Source of the DNA: Streptomyces sp. NBC_01197
Lineage (GTDB): Bacteria > Actinomycetota > Actinomycetes > Streptomycetales > Streptomycetaceae
NCBI RefSeq assembly: GCF_036010505.1
Contig: NZ_CP108569.1
Coordinates: 3,168,501-3,232,500, forward strand
Direction of reading: 5' to 3'
DNA length: 64,000 nt
In this document: positions 52,355-64,000 of the stretch, one piece after another
How the letters are laid out: the number at the start of each line of letters is the position of its first letter
Position numbering within the stretch: position 1 is the stretch's first letter
Program-made: the position numbers and the translations under genes
Notes under the pieces: model-generated
What the model was told of the DNA's origin: nothing
Databases searched by the model: none
What the model saw: only the letters and a program-made list of their open reading frames with translations

Positions 52355-53566
52355 GTGATCGGACAAGTTTCGGCACACCGGCGGGCGAACGCCTTCGCCC
52401 AGGCCCTGGAGGAGCAGACACTCCAGGGCTCGGCGGCCGACCAGCCCGAAGCTCCCACCGACCCGAGCGCACAAGGGCAGTTGCTGGCCCTGGTGACCGG
52501 GCTCGAAGAGCTACCGAGACCGCAGCTGGATCCTGAGGTCAAAGTGGTGCAGCGAGCCCAGCTCGTCGCCGCCATGGAGACGATGCTCGCGGGGGGAGGT
52601 GTGTCCGAGGGCCCTCAGGTGCCCGAACAGCGGACCGGCCGAGGCGCCCACCGGGCGTCCACGCTCCGGAAATTGCGCCCCCGCTCCCGCTGGTCGAAGG
52701 GCCTCGCTGCGGGCGGACTCACCGTCGGCGTCGCGGCCGGAGCCTTCAGCGGCGTCGCGGCTGCCAGCTCCGACGCCCTCCCCGGTGATTCGCTGTACGG
52801 GCTGAAGCGCGGCATGGAAGATCTCAAGCTGGGAATGGCGAACGACGATGCCGCCCGCGGCCAGATCTACCTCGACCAGGCTTCCACCCGTCTCCAGGAG
52901 GCACGCCGCCTCATGGAGCGCGACCGGGCGGGCCGGCTCGACCACGAGCAACTGGGCGAAGTGAGACGCGCACTGAACGGCATGAACCACGACGCCGGAG
53001 AAGGACACCGGCTGCTGCACGAGGCGTACGCGAGGGACGGGGCACTCGGCCCGATCCAGACGCTCTCCTCGTTCTCCCGCTCGCACCGGGAGGCCTGGAG
53101 CAAGCTCCGGGGCCGGCTGCCCGTCCAGCTCCACGACGTGGGAAACCAGGTGAACTCGGTCTTCGACGCCATAGACCAGGAGGTCGGTCCGCTCCAGTCG
53201 CAGCTGCCGCGCACCCCCGGCATCCCCGCCGCCCGTACCCCCGGGCACCCGGGCACCTCAAGGCCGGGCACACCCGGGACCGACCGTTCCGGACCCGGCT
53301 CGGCCGCCCCCGGCCACAGCGGCACGGGCAACGCCCGGCCGGAGCCCTCCGGCTCCGAGAGCGGCAGGGCCGACCAGGGCCTGATCGGCGGCAGCACGGG
53401 CGGCCTCCTCGACCCGCCGAAGAGCAGCAGCGGTTCGTCCTCGTCCGAAGGCACGGGCAAGTCCGGCGACGGCACCAAGCCCGCACCGGACGTCACCCTC
53501 CCACCGCTGCTCCCCGGCCTGCTCCCCGGCCTGGGCATCAACGGCGAGGACGCACAGCAGGACTGA
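52355..53566 (+). CDS. rsbN: Anti-sigma factor RsbN (BldN antagonist)
   Basis: 403 aa from GTG 52355, which has AGGAGG 8 nt upstream. The N-terminal cytoplasmic sigma-binding region (1-110) is followed by one membrane helix (GLAAGGLTVGVAAGAFSGVA, about 118-137). A DUF5667-type helical external domain follows (ALPGDSLYGLKRGMEDLKL onward). A Pro/Gly/Ser-rich tail completes the protein. Location directly after bldN with a 234-bp gap matches S. coelicolor, where RsbN holds BldN inactive at the membrane. Confidence 0.9.
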   Translation: MIGQVSAHRRANAFAQALEEQTLQGSAADQPEAPTDPSAQGQLLALVTGLEELPRPQLDPEVKVVQRAQLVAAMETMLAGGGVSEGPQVPEQRTGRGAHRASTLRKLRPRSRWSKGLAAGGLTVGVAAGAFSGVAAASSDALPGDSLYGLKRGMEDLKLGMANDDAARGQIYLDQASTRLQEARRLMERDRAGRLDHEQLGEVRRALNGMNHDAGEGHRLLHEAYARDGALGPIQTLSSFSRSHREAWSKLRGRLPVQLHDVGNQVNSVFDAIDQEVGPLQSQLPRTPGIPAARTPGHPGTSRPGTPGTDRSGPGSAAPGHSGTGNARPEPSGSESGRADQGLIGGSTGGLLDPPKSSSGSSSSEGTGKSGDGTKPAPDVTLPPLLPGLLPGLGINGEDAQQD

Positions 53567-53588
53567 GAGACAGCAGCAGTACCCGCAC

Positions 53589-53632
53589 ACGAAGGTGCCG
53601 GGCCCGGCAGATCACGGGCCCGGCACCTTCGT
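53589..53632 (+). terminator. 17-bp terminator hairpin after rsbN
   Basis: Arms 53589-53605 and 53616-53632 (ACGAAGGTGCCGGGCCC) are perfect complements with a 10-nt loop. It lies between rsbN and the convergent acyltransferase gene. Confidence 0.85.
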
Positions 53633-53660
53633 ATCAGCAGACATCAGCAGACCAGCACGC

Positions 53661-54728
53661 TCAGAAGAAGACCGACCGCCGCTGCACCAGAAGCTTGTAC
53701 AGCGTGTGCTGGATCTGCTCCCGCACCTGATCGGTCAGGTTGAACATCAGCATCGGGTCCTCAGCGGCCTCCTGGGGGAACCCGTCCGTCGGGATCGGCT
53801 CGCCGAACTGGATGGTCCACTTCGTCGGCAGCGGCACCAGCCCCAGCGGCCCCAGCCACGGGAAGGTCGGCGTGACCGGGAAGTACGGGAAGCCCAGCAG
53901 CCGCGCCACCGTCTTCGCGTTGCCGAGCATCGGGTAGATCTCCTCAGCCCCGACGATCGAGCACGGCACGATCGGCACCCCGGCCCGCAGCGCGGTCGAC
54001 ACGAAGCCGCCCCGGCCGAACCGCTGGAGCTTGTACCGGTCGGAGAACGGCTTCCCGAGCCCCTTGAACCCCTCGGGCATCACCCCGACGACCTCCCCGC
54101 GCTGGAGCAGCCGCTCCGCGTCCTCCGCGCACGCCAGCGTGTGCCCGGCCTTCCTGGCCAGCTCGTTGACAACCGGCAGCATGAAGACCAGATCCGCGGC
54201 GAGCAGCCGCAGATGGCGCTCGGCCGGGTGGTGGTCGTGGACGGCGACCTGGAGCATCAGCCCGTCGAGCGGCAGCGTCCCGGAGTGATTGGCGACGACG
54301 AGCGCCCCGCCGTCCGACGGGATGTTCTCGACGCCCTTCACCTCGACGCGGAAGTACTTCTCGTACAGCGGCCGCACCGCCGACATCAGCACCTGGTCGG
54401 TGAGCTCCCTGTCGTACCCGAACTCGTCGACGTCGTACTCACCGGTGATCCGCCGCCGCAGAAAGGCCAGCCCGCCGGCGATCCGCCGGTCCCAGTCGGT
54501 ACCCTCCACGCGGTCCGCCTGGTCCCCCGCCGGGTGTGACGACAGCTCAGCCTCCCCGGCCGGGCCGGCCGGCCCGGCCCCCTCGGGCCCGGTCTGCTGC
54601 TCCGGTACGGGCGCGAGCGGCCCCGTGGCAGCCCTGCCGCTTGTCCCGGGCCGCTTGGCGGTCTTGCCACTCCTGTTCCGCCTGGCTCTCGGCTCGTCGC
54701 CGAAGGGGATGACCTTGGCATCGGCCAT
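53661..54728 (-). CDS. PlsC-type lysophospholipid acyltransferase
   Basis: 355 aa. The acyltransferase core has H-x4-D in NHSGTLPLDGL (about 145), the FMLPVV motif region, and VMPEGFKGLGK (substrate phosphate site, about 213). An N-terminal Pro/Gly-rich extension of about 75 residues is probably disordered. It is predicted to transfer acyl groups to lysophosphatidate or a related acceptor. It begins 1 nt after the stop of the epimerase gene, so the two form one unit. Confidence 0.87.
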   Translation of the reverse strand: MADAKVIPFGDEPRARRNRSGKTAKRPGTSGRAATGPLAPVPEQQTGPEGAGPAGPAGEAELSSHPAGDQADRVEGTDWDRRIAGGLAFLRRRITGEYDVDEFGYDRELTDQVLMSAVRPLYEKYFRVEVKGVENIPSDGGALVVANHSGTLPLDGLMLQVAVHDHHPAERHLRLLAADLVFMLPVVNELARKAGHTLACAEDAERLLQRGEVVGVMPEGFKGLGKPFSDRYKLQRFGRGGFVSTALRAGVPIVPCSIVGAEEIYPMLGNAKTVARLLGFPYFPVTPTFPWLGPLGLVPLPTKWTIQFGEPIPTDGFPQEAAEDPMLMFNLTDQVREQIQHTLYKLLVQRRSVFF

Positions 54729-54729
54729 G

Positions 54730-55824
54730 TCAGATGCGCTCCTTGCTGACGGAGTGGGCGGGGATCACGGGCCGGGCGGCGGGTCCGGCAGGTCCGACGG
54801 ATTCGGCGAAGGCAGCGACCCGGTCGACCGCCCGCCCCAGCGCCCGGGGCGGCAGCAGACCGTCCCCCCGGCTGAGCGCGAAGTCCTCGAAGGTCTCAGC
54901 CGTCGAGTACCTCGGTACGAAGCCCAGGGTCTCGCGCATCTGGGCCGTACTGACGACCCGGCCATGGGTGAGCAGCCGGATCTGCTCCGGCGAGAAGTCG
55001 GTGATACCGACGGTCCGCAGCGCGGAGCCGACCCAGTTCACGGCGGGCAGCAGCACCGGCACCGTCGGCCGGCCGAGCCGCCGTGAGCACTGCGAGAGCA
55101 GCAGCACACCGTCGCCCGCGATGTTGAAGGTGCCGCTGTTGAGCGTCCCGCGCGGCGGTTCGCCGAGCGCCAGGCGGAGTACGTCGATGACGTCGTCCTC
55201 GTGGACGAACTGGAGCCGCGGGTCGTAGCCGAACACCGTCGGCAGCACCGGCAGCGACAAGTACTCGGCGAGCGGGTACTCCGTGCTCGGCCCCAGAATG
55301 TTCGCGAAGCGCAGGACGCAGACCGCCACATCGGGCCTGCGCCGGGCGAAGCCCCGTACATAGCCCTCGACCTCGACCGCATCCTTCGCGAAGCCGCCGC
55401 TGGGCAGCGACTTGGGGGGCGTCGTCTCGGTGAAGACGGCCGGGTCGCGCGGCGCCGACCCGTACACATTGGTACTGGACTTGACCACCAGGCGCTGGAC
55501 GGTCGGCGACTTCTGGCAGGCACCGAGCAGCTGCATGGTGCCGATGACGTTGGTCTCCTTGACCGTCGTCCGGCCGCCGGTGCCCAGCGGGGTGCCCGTG
55601 ACATCCATGTGTACGACGGTGTCGACGTCGTACTCGGCGAGTACCCGGGCGATGGCGGGCTGGCGGATGTCGGCCCGTACGAAGACGGCGTCGCCCAGTC
55701 CGTGTGCCGGCTCCACGATGTCCACCGCGATCACCCGGTCCACCTCGGCGTCCCGCAGTATGCGGCGCACGAGCCGGCCTCCGAGCTGCCGGGCCACTCC
55801 GGTGACGAGCACGACCTTGCCCAA
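54730..55824 (-). CDS. NAD-dependent epimerase/dehydratase (extended SDR)
   Basis: 364 aa. VLVTGVARQLGGRLVRRI is the Gly-rich dinucleotide motif at the N-terminus. VKSSTNVYGSAPRDP has the Ser, and the usual Tyr-x3-Lys is not seen in standard form (AKDAVEVEGYVRGFA), so it may be an atypical or binding-only member. The C-terminal half has VFGYDPRLQFVHEDDV, typical of sugar-nucleotide epimerases. Coupled to the acyltransferase, which suggests a glycolipid or lipid-modification role (inference). Confidence 0.83.
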   Translation of the reverse strand: MGKVVLVTGVARQLGGRLVRRILRDAEVDRVIAVDIVEPAHGLGDAVFVRADIRQPAIARVLAEYDVDTVVHMDVTGTPLGTGGRTTVKETNVIGTMQLLGACQKSPTVQRLVVKSSTNVYGSAPRDPAVFTETTPPKSLPSGGFAKDAVEVEGYVRGFARRRPDVAVCVLRFANILGPSTEYPLAEYLSLPVLPTVFGYDPRLQFVHEDDVIDVLRLALGEPPRGTLNSGTFNIAGDGVLLLSQCSRRLGRPTVPVLLPAVNWVGSALRTVGITDFSPEQIRLLTHGRVVSTAQMRETLGFVPRYSTAETFEDFALSRGDGLLPPRALGRAVDRVAAFAESVGPAGPAARPVIPAHSVSKERI

Positions 55825-55938
55825 GATCAGCGCCTTCCCATTCGGACTCCCGTACGGGCCACGGTAGCGGCTCGATATCGCGCTGTACTGGTGATGCGCT
55901 GTGTGAAGTCATCGGAAATCTACCCGCAGGAACGCGCA

Positions 55939-55971
55939 GAGGCCCTCCCACCATGCTGGCGGGAGGGCCTC
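55939..55971 (-). terminator. Hairpin after the bS22 gene
   Basis: An 11-bp stem GAGGCCCTCCC/GGGAGGGCCTC with an 11-nt loop lies 20 nt past the bS22 stop on the minus strand. Confidence 0.75.
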
Positions 55972-55992
55972 AGAACCACGTACAGCTGCCGC

Positions 55993-56091
55993 TTACTTCT
56001 TGTTGCGACGCTGAACGCGGGTGCGCTTGAGCAGCTTGCGGTGCTTCTTCTTAGCCATCCGCTTGCGCCGCTTCTTGATAACAGAGCCCAC
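55993..56091 (-). CDS. Ribosomal protein bS22 (AURKAIP1/COX24 domain protein), 32 aa
   Basis: From GTG 56091 the frame reads [20 protein letters not shown], then [13 protein letters not shown] with one shared residue, and TAA. Half the residues are Lys or Arg. This is the tiny protein found at the ribosomal decoding-centre side in actinobacteria and related to the C-terminus of mitochondrial AURKAIP1. It is easily missed because of its length. It is conserved between the bldN region and the small DNA-binding gene. Confidence 0.92.
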   Translation of the reverse strand: MGSVIKKRRKRMAKKKHRKLLKRTRVQRRNKK

Positions 56092-56222
56092 GACTACCCT
56101 CGCTCACTTCTCTTCACTCGGTGCGGGGCGTCTGGGCCCACACGACCTACGTCGGCCTAGCCTACCTGCCGCCGAGTGAGGGACGTAATCCGAGGGGAAC
56201 CCTCAGACTCGACCGGACTCCG

Positions 56223-56435
56223 CTAGGCGGTCTGGACCCCCACAAAGGACTCGCGAAGGTACGCGTGCACTGCTTGCTCCGGGACCCGGAAGGACCTGCC
56301 CACCCGGATCGCCGGCAGATGACCGCTGTGCACCAGCCGGTACACGGTCATCTTGGACACTCGCATCACCGAGGCGACTTCCGCCACGGTCAGGAACCTG
56401 ACCTCGTTGAGAGGCCTCTCACTCCCAGCAGCCAT
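56223..56435 (-). CDS. bdtA: BdtA-like excisionase-family DNA-binding protein
   Basis: 70 aa with one MerR-like winged helix: FLTVAEVASVMRVSKMTVYR (helix-turn-helix) and LVHSGHLPAIRVGRSFRVPE (wing). ATG 56435 has AGGTGGG upstream. The size and fold match BldC/excisionase-type regulators. Its place near bldN and bS22 matches the S. coelicolor gene bdtA, a BldD target; the name rests on that synteny. Probably a developmental or housekeeping transcription factor. Confidence 0.85.
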   Translation of the reverse strand: MAAGSERPLNEVRFLTVAEVASVMRVSKMTVYRLVHSGHLPAIRVGRSFRVPEQAVHAYLRESFVGVQTA

Positions 56436-56565
56436 GACCCACCTGAACCTTCCGCACCCGACGGGGCACCGGCTTCCCCTTCCGGTGGCTCTTCGTCGTG
56501 GCGCGCTCACGCACCAGACTAGGTGCGGGTGATACGAGTGGGGAAGAGGAGTAACAGCCCCTTCC

Positions 56566-57381
56566 CTACTGGGACAGAAGCGCCCGATTGAGTACATAGC
56601 GGGTGAGCGGCCGGTAGTAGTCCGGCCGCACGGCGTCGTCGAGCGGAACGGCGACGGAGACCCGCCCCTCCGCCTCACCCACGAACAGCGCGGGGTCGTC
56701 GGTGTCGGCGAGCCCGATGGCCTCAACCCCCAGCTGACCTGCCCCGCAGACCCATCCGTGATCGCCGACGACCAGCCCGGGAAGGCCGTACGAGCCCCCT
56801 GCGGCGGCCTCGAGCGCGACCCGGACAGGCAGTGGGGAATGGGTGTGTGCGCCGGGCTCACTCCCCGGTAGCCGCACGCCGGGCTCGCGCATCAGCGCGA
56901 CTCCCCGTACGTACTCCAGAAGGTGCGTACGTACGCCGAACCGGGTCGTTATGTCGACACTGCGGCCCTGCGCGGGGGTGAGGACAGTACATCCGGCCGC
57001 CGACAAGGCGTCTGCCAGCGCGGCGTAGAAACCGAGCAGCCGATGCGGATGCCCGGTCCCGAACAGCACACTGGCGCCTCGCGCCACAGCCTCGCCGAGC
57101 CTCACGGCGAACGCGTCGAGTGCGGCCAGCGTCCGCTCCGGGTCGATGACATCGGGCCCCGACCCATGACCCGGATCCCCGGACACCCCGCACCGCTCGG
57201 CCATCAGACCGAGCAACTCCCGCTCGTCCCAGACCCGTTCGGGATGGAGCCCGAGAGTCACCCGCGGGTCGCGCGCGGCGAAGAGCCGGTAACTGCGCAG
57301 ACTCACCTCTCGCGGGGTGGCCACGGGCCCGGCCAGCCTGGCCGCCAACAGATGCGCACGGAGGGCGCCGGTGGTCAACAC
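56566..57381 (-). CDS. Phosphatase-like conserved protein
   Basis: 271 aa from GTG 57381. Recognisable segments are VLTTGALRAHLLAARLAGPV (start), VLFGTGHPHRLLGFYAALA and GLPGLVVGDHGWVCGAGQLG. Homologues in streptomycetes are annotated as phosphatases, but I see no classic catalytic motif and the activity is uncertain. The frame extends upstream to 57498. The protein is soluble. It lies between the bdtA-like gene and acuC. Confidence 0.7.
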   Translation of the reverse strand: MLTTGALRAHLLAARLAGPVATPREVSLRSYRLFAARDPRVTLGLHPERVWDERELLGLMAERCGVSGDPGHGSGPDVIDPERTLAALDAFAVRLGEAVARGASVLFGTGHPHRLLGFYAALADALSAAGCTVLTPAQGRSVDITTRFGVRTHLLEYVRGVALMREPGVRLPGSEPGAHTHSPLPVRVALEAAAGGSYGLPGLVVGDHGWVCGAGQLGVEAIGLADTDDPALFVGEAEGRVSVAVPLDDAVRPDYYRPLTRYVLNRALLSQ

Positions 57382-57513
57382 CCTGCCGATCGTGCCGCAA
57401 TGACCGCGGGGGCGGGCGGGAACCGGGGATATCCGGCACAGTTGGCGTAACGCCCCGGCGAAGACCACCAAGCGGCCGCCCCGGCACAGCCACAACACAC
57501 CCCTAAGCCCCCC

Positions 57514-58689
57514 CTAAGCCAGCAACCCCCGCAAGGGAAACACCGCCCGCCGAGTAGCAAGCACCGCCTGGTCCAGCCGGTCCGCCGGGTCGTACCCCTC
57601 GTCCCACGACCGCCAGGCCACCGGCCACCGCCCGTCCGTCATCCGGCCGGGCCCCACCCCCCGGGTCCGCGCGTACACCTCGTCCCGCCAGGACGGCGGG
57701 ATCACCGACTCCGGATCGATCTCGGCGTGCCCGGCGATCGCCACCAGATGCGTCCACGACCGCGGCACGACGTCGGCCACCGCGTAACCGCCCCCGCCGA
57801 GCGCCACCCACCGCCCGCCGTCCGCGTACTCGTGCGCCAGCTCATGGCAGGCGACCTGCACCGCACGCTGCGCGTCCAGCGAGACCGCCAGATGGGCCAG
57901 CGGGTCCTCGAAGTGCGTGTCCGCGCCGTGCTGAGACACCAGCACCTGCGGCCGGAAGTCCGCGAGCAGCTCGGGCACCACCGCGTGGAACGCCCGCAGC
58001 CACCCGGCGTCCCCGGTCCCGGCCGGCAGCGGCAGGTTGACTGCCGCCCCCTCCCCCGCGCCCTCGCCCGTCTCGGTCGGGAAGCCCGTACCGGGAAAGA
58101 GCGTCCGGGGGTGCTCGTGCAGCGAGACGGTCAGCACCCGAGGATCGTCCCGGAACGCCTCCTGCACCCCGTCCCCGTGGTGCACGTCCACATCGACGTA
58201 CGCGACCCGCTCCGCCCCCAGTTCGAGCAGCCGGGCGATGGCCAGGGCCGCGTCGTTGTAGATGCAGAACCCGGAGGCCGCACCCGGCATCGCGTGGTGC
58301 AGCCCGCCCGAGAAGTTCACCGCGTGGTCCGCCTCGCCGCGCCACACCGCCTCGGCCGCGCCGACCGACTGCCCGGCGATCAGCGCGGAGACCTCGTGCA
58401 TCCCGGCGAAGGCCGGGTCATCAGGTGTCCCCAGGCCGTACGAGATGTCCGCCGCCGCCGGATCCGCCGACGCCGCCCGCACCGCGTCCAGATAGTCCGC
58501 CCGGTGCACGAGGCGCAGGGTCGACTCCCCGGCCGGTCTGGCGGCCACGACATCGACCGCGCTATCCAGTCCGTACGCCCGGACCAGCCCCATGGTCAGT
58601 GCGAGCCGCACCGGATCCATCGGGTGGCCGGGCCCGAAGTCATACCTCGTTACTGCTTCGTCCCACATCAACAGTCGGCGGCCACTCAT
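57514..58689 (-). CDS. Acetoin utilization protein AcuC-like deacetylase
   Basis: 391 aa, histone-deacetylase superfamily. The active-site His pair is in FSGGLHHAMPG, the zinc ligands in YVDVDVHHGDGVQEA (Asp and His), and the third Asp in VSQHGADTHFEDPL. VALGGGGYAVADV is the conserved Gly-rich end. Family members reverse protein lysine acetylation, for example of acetyl-CoA synthetase. The start at 58689 lies 50 bp inside the upstream MFS gene, so the two are coupled. Confidence 0.9.
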   Translation of the reverse strand: MSGRRLLMWDEAVTRYDFGPGHPMDPVRLALTMGLVRAYGLDSAVDVVAARPAGESTLRLVHRADYLDAVRAASADPAAADISYGLGTPDDPAFAGMHEVSALIAGQSVGAAEAVWRGEADHAVNFSGGLHHAMPGAASGFCIYNDAALAIARLLELGAERVAYVDVDVHHGDGVQEAFRDDPRVLTVSLHEHPRTLFPGTGFPTETGEGAGEGAAVNLPLPAGTGDAGWLRAFHAVVPELLADFRPQVLVSQHGADTHFEDPLAHLAVSLDAQRAVQVACHELAHEYADGGRWVALGGGGYAVADVVPRSWTHLVAIAGHAEIDPESVIPPSWRDEVYARTRGVGPGRMTDGRWPVAWRSWDEGYDPADRLDQAVLATRRAVFPLRGLLA

Positions 58690-59890
58690 GCCGGACACCG
58701 TATCGGGCGTCGCCGGCACCGAACGAGCGGGCGTACACGAGCGTCGCCAGCACGAGCACCATCGGGATGAGCATCGCGCCCCGGTAGTTCCACGCGTCAC
58801 CGATCGCGCCCACCAGCGGCGAGCCGACCAGGAACCCCACGTAGTTGAAGATGTTGAGCCGGGCGATGGCCGCGTCGGAGGCGTGGGGGAACAGCCGCCC
58901 CGCGGCCGCGAAGGTCTGCGGCACGATCACACAGAGCCCGAAGCCCAGCAGCGTGAACCCGAGCATCCCCACCCAGGGACCGGTCGCGGCGGCGACCACA
59001 CCGAACCCGGCAGCCGCGACGACGGACCCGAACCGCACCACGGCCACCGCGCCGAAGCGCCGCACCCCGAAGTCCCCGACCGCCCGGCCGAGCAGCGTGG
59101 TGACCATATAGACGTTGTACGGGACGGTGGAGAGCTGCTCGGAGCTCCCCAGTACGTCCTGCAGGTACTTGGCGCTCCAGTTGGAGACGGTCGAGTCGCC
59201 GATATAGGTGAAGGCCATCACCAGACAGAGCGGCAGCAGCATCTTGAAGACGACGGAACCACCGGCCCCACCGGCTACAACAGCCGCCCCGGCGCCCTCT
59301 CCCGCCCCGCTCGGCCCATCGGCCTCCCGTGCGTCCGCGTACCAGCGGCTCCCCATCAGGCAGACGGGCAGCAGCACCACGGCCACCGGCCAGTACAAGG
59401 TGAGCAGCGACAGATGCCAGTGCGCCCCGACCCAGGCGAGCGAAGCACCGGCGATCCCGCCGAGGCTGTACGCGGCGTGGAACCCCAGCATGATGCTGCG
59501 CCCGTACGCCCGCTGGAGGCTCACCCCCAGCATGTTCATGGAGGCATCCAGCGCCCCCACGGCGAGCCCGAACACCCCGAGCGAGACGGCGGCCTGCCAG
59601 ACCTCGGTGCCGGCCGCGGCACCGAGAAGGGCCAGCAGCACCACGGGCTGCGCCCAGCGCAGCACGGCCGATGGCCGCACCCGCTTCACGAGCTGCTCGG
59701 TGCCGACGCTGCTGACGCCGGCGAGGACCGGAACGGCAGCCAGGAAGACGGGCAGCAGGCCGTCGGATATCCCGTAACGGTCCTGGATGGCGGGGATCCG
59801 CGTCACCAGGAGAGCGAACGCGGCGCCCTGCGCGAAGAAGCTGAGCCCCAGAGAGGCCCGGCCGTGCCGCAGGCGAACATCTGTCGTCAT
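58640..59890 (-). CDS. MFS transporter
   Basis: 416 aa with about 12 hydrophobic segments and a hydrophilic central loop (residues 183-212). LKRVRP-like and GALDASMNMLGVSLQR are reminiscent of the fucose permease/YbjJ-type group. The substrate cannot be assigned. The 3' end overlaps acuC by 50 bp. Confidence 0.87.
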   Translation of the reverse strand: MTTDVRLRHGRASLGLSFFAQGAAFALLVTRIPAIQDRYGISDGLLPVFLAAVPVLAGVSSVGTEQLVKRVRPSAVLRWAQPVVLLALLGAAAGTEVWQAAVSLGVFGLAVGALDASMNMLGVSLQRAYGRSIMLGFHAAYSLGGIAGASLAWVGAHWHLSLLTLYWPVAVVLLPVCLMGSRWYADAREADGPSGAGEGAGAAVVAGGAGGSVVFKMLLPLCLVMAFTYIGDSTVSNWSAKYLQDVLGSSEQLSTVPYNVYMVTTLLGRAVGDFGVRRFGAVAVVRFGSVVAAAGFGVVAAATGPWVGMLGFTLLGFGLCVIVPQTFAAAGRLFPHASDAAIARLNIFNYVGFLVGSPLVGAIGDAWNYRGAMLIPMVLVLATLVYARSFGAGDARYGVRHEWPPTVDVGRSSNEV

Positions 59891-59931
59891 GGCGGCACAG
59901 TAGGCCCCCCGCCTACCCGTGGGTAGATAGA

Positions 59932-60576
59932 TCAGGCAAGGAGTTGGAGCAGCTGCGACATATCCGAGAAGAAACCGTTCGCCCCGGCGAGCCGCTCGGC
60001 GGGAGTCATCGCCGTGAACCCGTACACGTCCATCCCAGCGGCATGGGCGGCAGCCACCCCGAGTGGGCTGTCCTCAATGACGACACACCGCTCGGCCGCC
60101 ACGCCCATCTGCTGGGCGGCGTGAAGGAACAGGTCCGGCGCCGGCTTGCCCCGGCCGACATCCTGCGAGCTGAAGATCCACTCGTCCTCGAACCACTCGT
60201 CGAGACCGGTAGCCCGCTGGCCCACCCGGACCCGCTCGTGGCTGCCCGAGGAAGCGACGCAGTACGGGACGCCCTGGGCGACCAGTTCGCCGAGGACATC
60301 AGCGACTCCGGGGACCGGCCGCAGATCGGTCTCGTAGGCGGCGAAGATCCGGGCGTGCAAGACCTCGTCGAAGTCGACGGGGAGCTGCTGTCCGCTCCGC
60401 TCCAGGATGGTGTCGTGCACCCGGTGCACGGCGCCACCCATGTAGTCGCGGAGGGACTCGTCATACGAGGTGGGGTGCCCCAGCTCGGTCAGGTACCCCG
60501 CGAGGATGGTGTTGGAGATCGGCTCACTGTCCACAAGGACGCCGTCGTTGTCGAAGATGACCAGGTCGTAGCGCAT
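59932..60576 (-). CDS. HAD family phosphatase (beta-phosphoglucomutase-like)
   Basis: 214 aa. Motif 1 IFDNDGVLVDSEPIS is at residues 7-21, with an alpha-helical cap at about 22-85. Motif 2 is CVASSGSHERV, and motif 4 VVIEDSPLGVAAAHAAGM. DNDG in place of DxDG/DxDx shows both catalytic Asp residues. Substrate unknown; family members act on small sugar phosphates. Confidence 0.88.
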   Translation of the reverse strand: MRYDLVIFDNDGVLVDSEPISNTILAGYLTELGHPTSYDESLRDYMGGAVHRVHDTILERSGQQLPVDFDEVLHARIFAAYETDLRPVPGVADVLGELVAQGVPYCVASSGSHERVRVGQRATGLDEWFEDEWIFSSQDVGRGKPAPDLFLHAAQQMGVAAERCVVIEDSPLGVAAAHAAGMDVYGFTAMTPAERLAGANGFFSDMSQLLQLLA

Positions 60577-60600
60577 ACCCTGACCATAAACGCAAAAATG

Positions 60601-60635
60601 CCTCAGCCCCGGACCATAACGGTCCGGGGCTGAGG
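60601..60635 (-). terminator. rRNA operon terminator
   Basis: A 15-bp perfect stem CCTCAGCCCCGGACC with loop ATAAC, 10 nt beyond the 5S 3' end. On the minus strand the sequence before it is A/T rich. Confidence 0.9.
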
Positions 60636-60644
60636 CTAAAAATT

Positions 60645-60763
60645 GTTCGGCGGCGTCCTACTCTCCCACAGGGTCCCCCCTGCAGTACCATCGGCGCTGA
60701 AAGGCTTAGCTTCCGGGTTCGGAATGTAACCGGGCGTTTCCCTAACGCAATGACCACCGAAAC
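60645..60763 (-). rRNA. rrf: 5S ribosomal RNA
   Basis: About 119 nt. The minus strand begins GTTTCGGTGGTCATTGCG and ends CGCCGCCGAACA, the standard Streptomyces 5S ends, and contains CCGAACCCGGAAGCTAAGCC. It is 75 nt downstream of 23S. Confidence 0.95.
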
Positions 60764-60838
60764 ACTATGAAATTAACCAACACCGGTAACTACACGGTCG
60801 TTCGTTATTTCAGAACTAACACAGTGGACGCGAGCAAC

Positions 60839-63960
<3,122 letters not shown>

Positions 63961-63970
63961 GGCCACAGAT

Positions 63971-63987
63971 GCTCGCGTCCACTGTGC
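63971..63987 (-). other. Left arm of the 23S processing stem
   Basis: TGCTCGCGTCCACTGTG here is the exact complement of 60820-60836, on the other side of 23S. In the precursor RNA the two arms form a 17-bp helix that encloses 23S, the usual RNase III target. Confidence 0.8.
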
Positions 63988-64000
63988 AGTTCTCAAACAA

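Overview
The window is a high-GC actinobacterial chromosome segment and almost certainly Streptomyces or a close relative. The evidence is strong third-position G/C bias, the rex-hemA-hemC-hemD operon with a Rex operator, the developmental block bldN-rsbN with a BldC-family excisionase-like regulator, a class I lysyl-tRNA synthetase beside argS, DUF397 and DUF3558/DUF4232 secreted proteins, and the 23S/5S sequences at the right edge.

Layout. 1-3.9 kb: a partial polysaccharide deacetylase-like lipoprotein, then hemL with a translationally coupled histidine phosphatase. 3.9-8.6 kb: a ClC anion channel with two CBS domains, a MarR and a MerR regulator, and a SulP anion transporter; three operator-like palindromes lie between them. 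8.9-18.1 kb: a membrane-anchored molybdopterin oxidoreductase, an AraC regulator broken by a nonsense codon, a Mut7-C protein, YnfA, an SDR, RtcB, and two DUF3558 lipoproteins.

18.3-30.6 kb: the most interesting region. A DUF2637 membrane-protein gene is cut after its 54th codon by an element of about 10.9 kb (about 18427-29351). Removing the element restores the reading frame exactly. The element carries three tyrosine-recombinase-family genes and a short coiled-coil gene, overlapping start-to-stop by 4 bp each, as in Tn554/recombinase-in-trio transposons. Its cargo is three visibly more A+T-rich genes behind their own promoter: a 183-aa protein of unknown fold, a 990-aa P-loop NTPase with an acidic disordered N-terminus and a helical-repeat C-terminus, and a 250-aa protein with an SPFH-like/coiled-coil look. 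I read this as a candidate conflict or stress system; the function is inferred only.

30.7-43 kb: lysS/argS, a membrane-anchored HTH regulator, two DUF4232 secreted proteins, a MarR/AhpD-like pair, a decayed whiJ-type locus (ATP-binding remnant plus DUF397 with no HTH gene), a maltokinase-cap-like protein, a second deacetylase lipoprotein, an ECF sigma factor and an azoreductase. 43-49.3 kb: the tetrapyrrole genes hemB, hemD, hemC, hemA and rex. With hemL at the left end, the window holds most of the path from glutamyl-tRNA to uroporphyrinogen III. 49.5-60.6 kb: a glutaredoxin-like protein, a HAD hydrolase, bldN and its anti-sigma factor, a PlsC-type acyltransferase with an epimerase, ribosomal protein bS22 (32 aa), a bdtA-like DNA-binding protein, a phosphatase-like gene, acuC, an MFS transporter and a HAD phosphatase. 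60.6-64 kb: the end of an rRNA operon on the minus strand (5S and complete 23S; 16S lies past the right edge).
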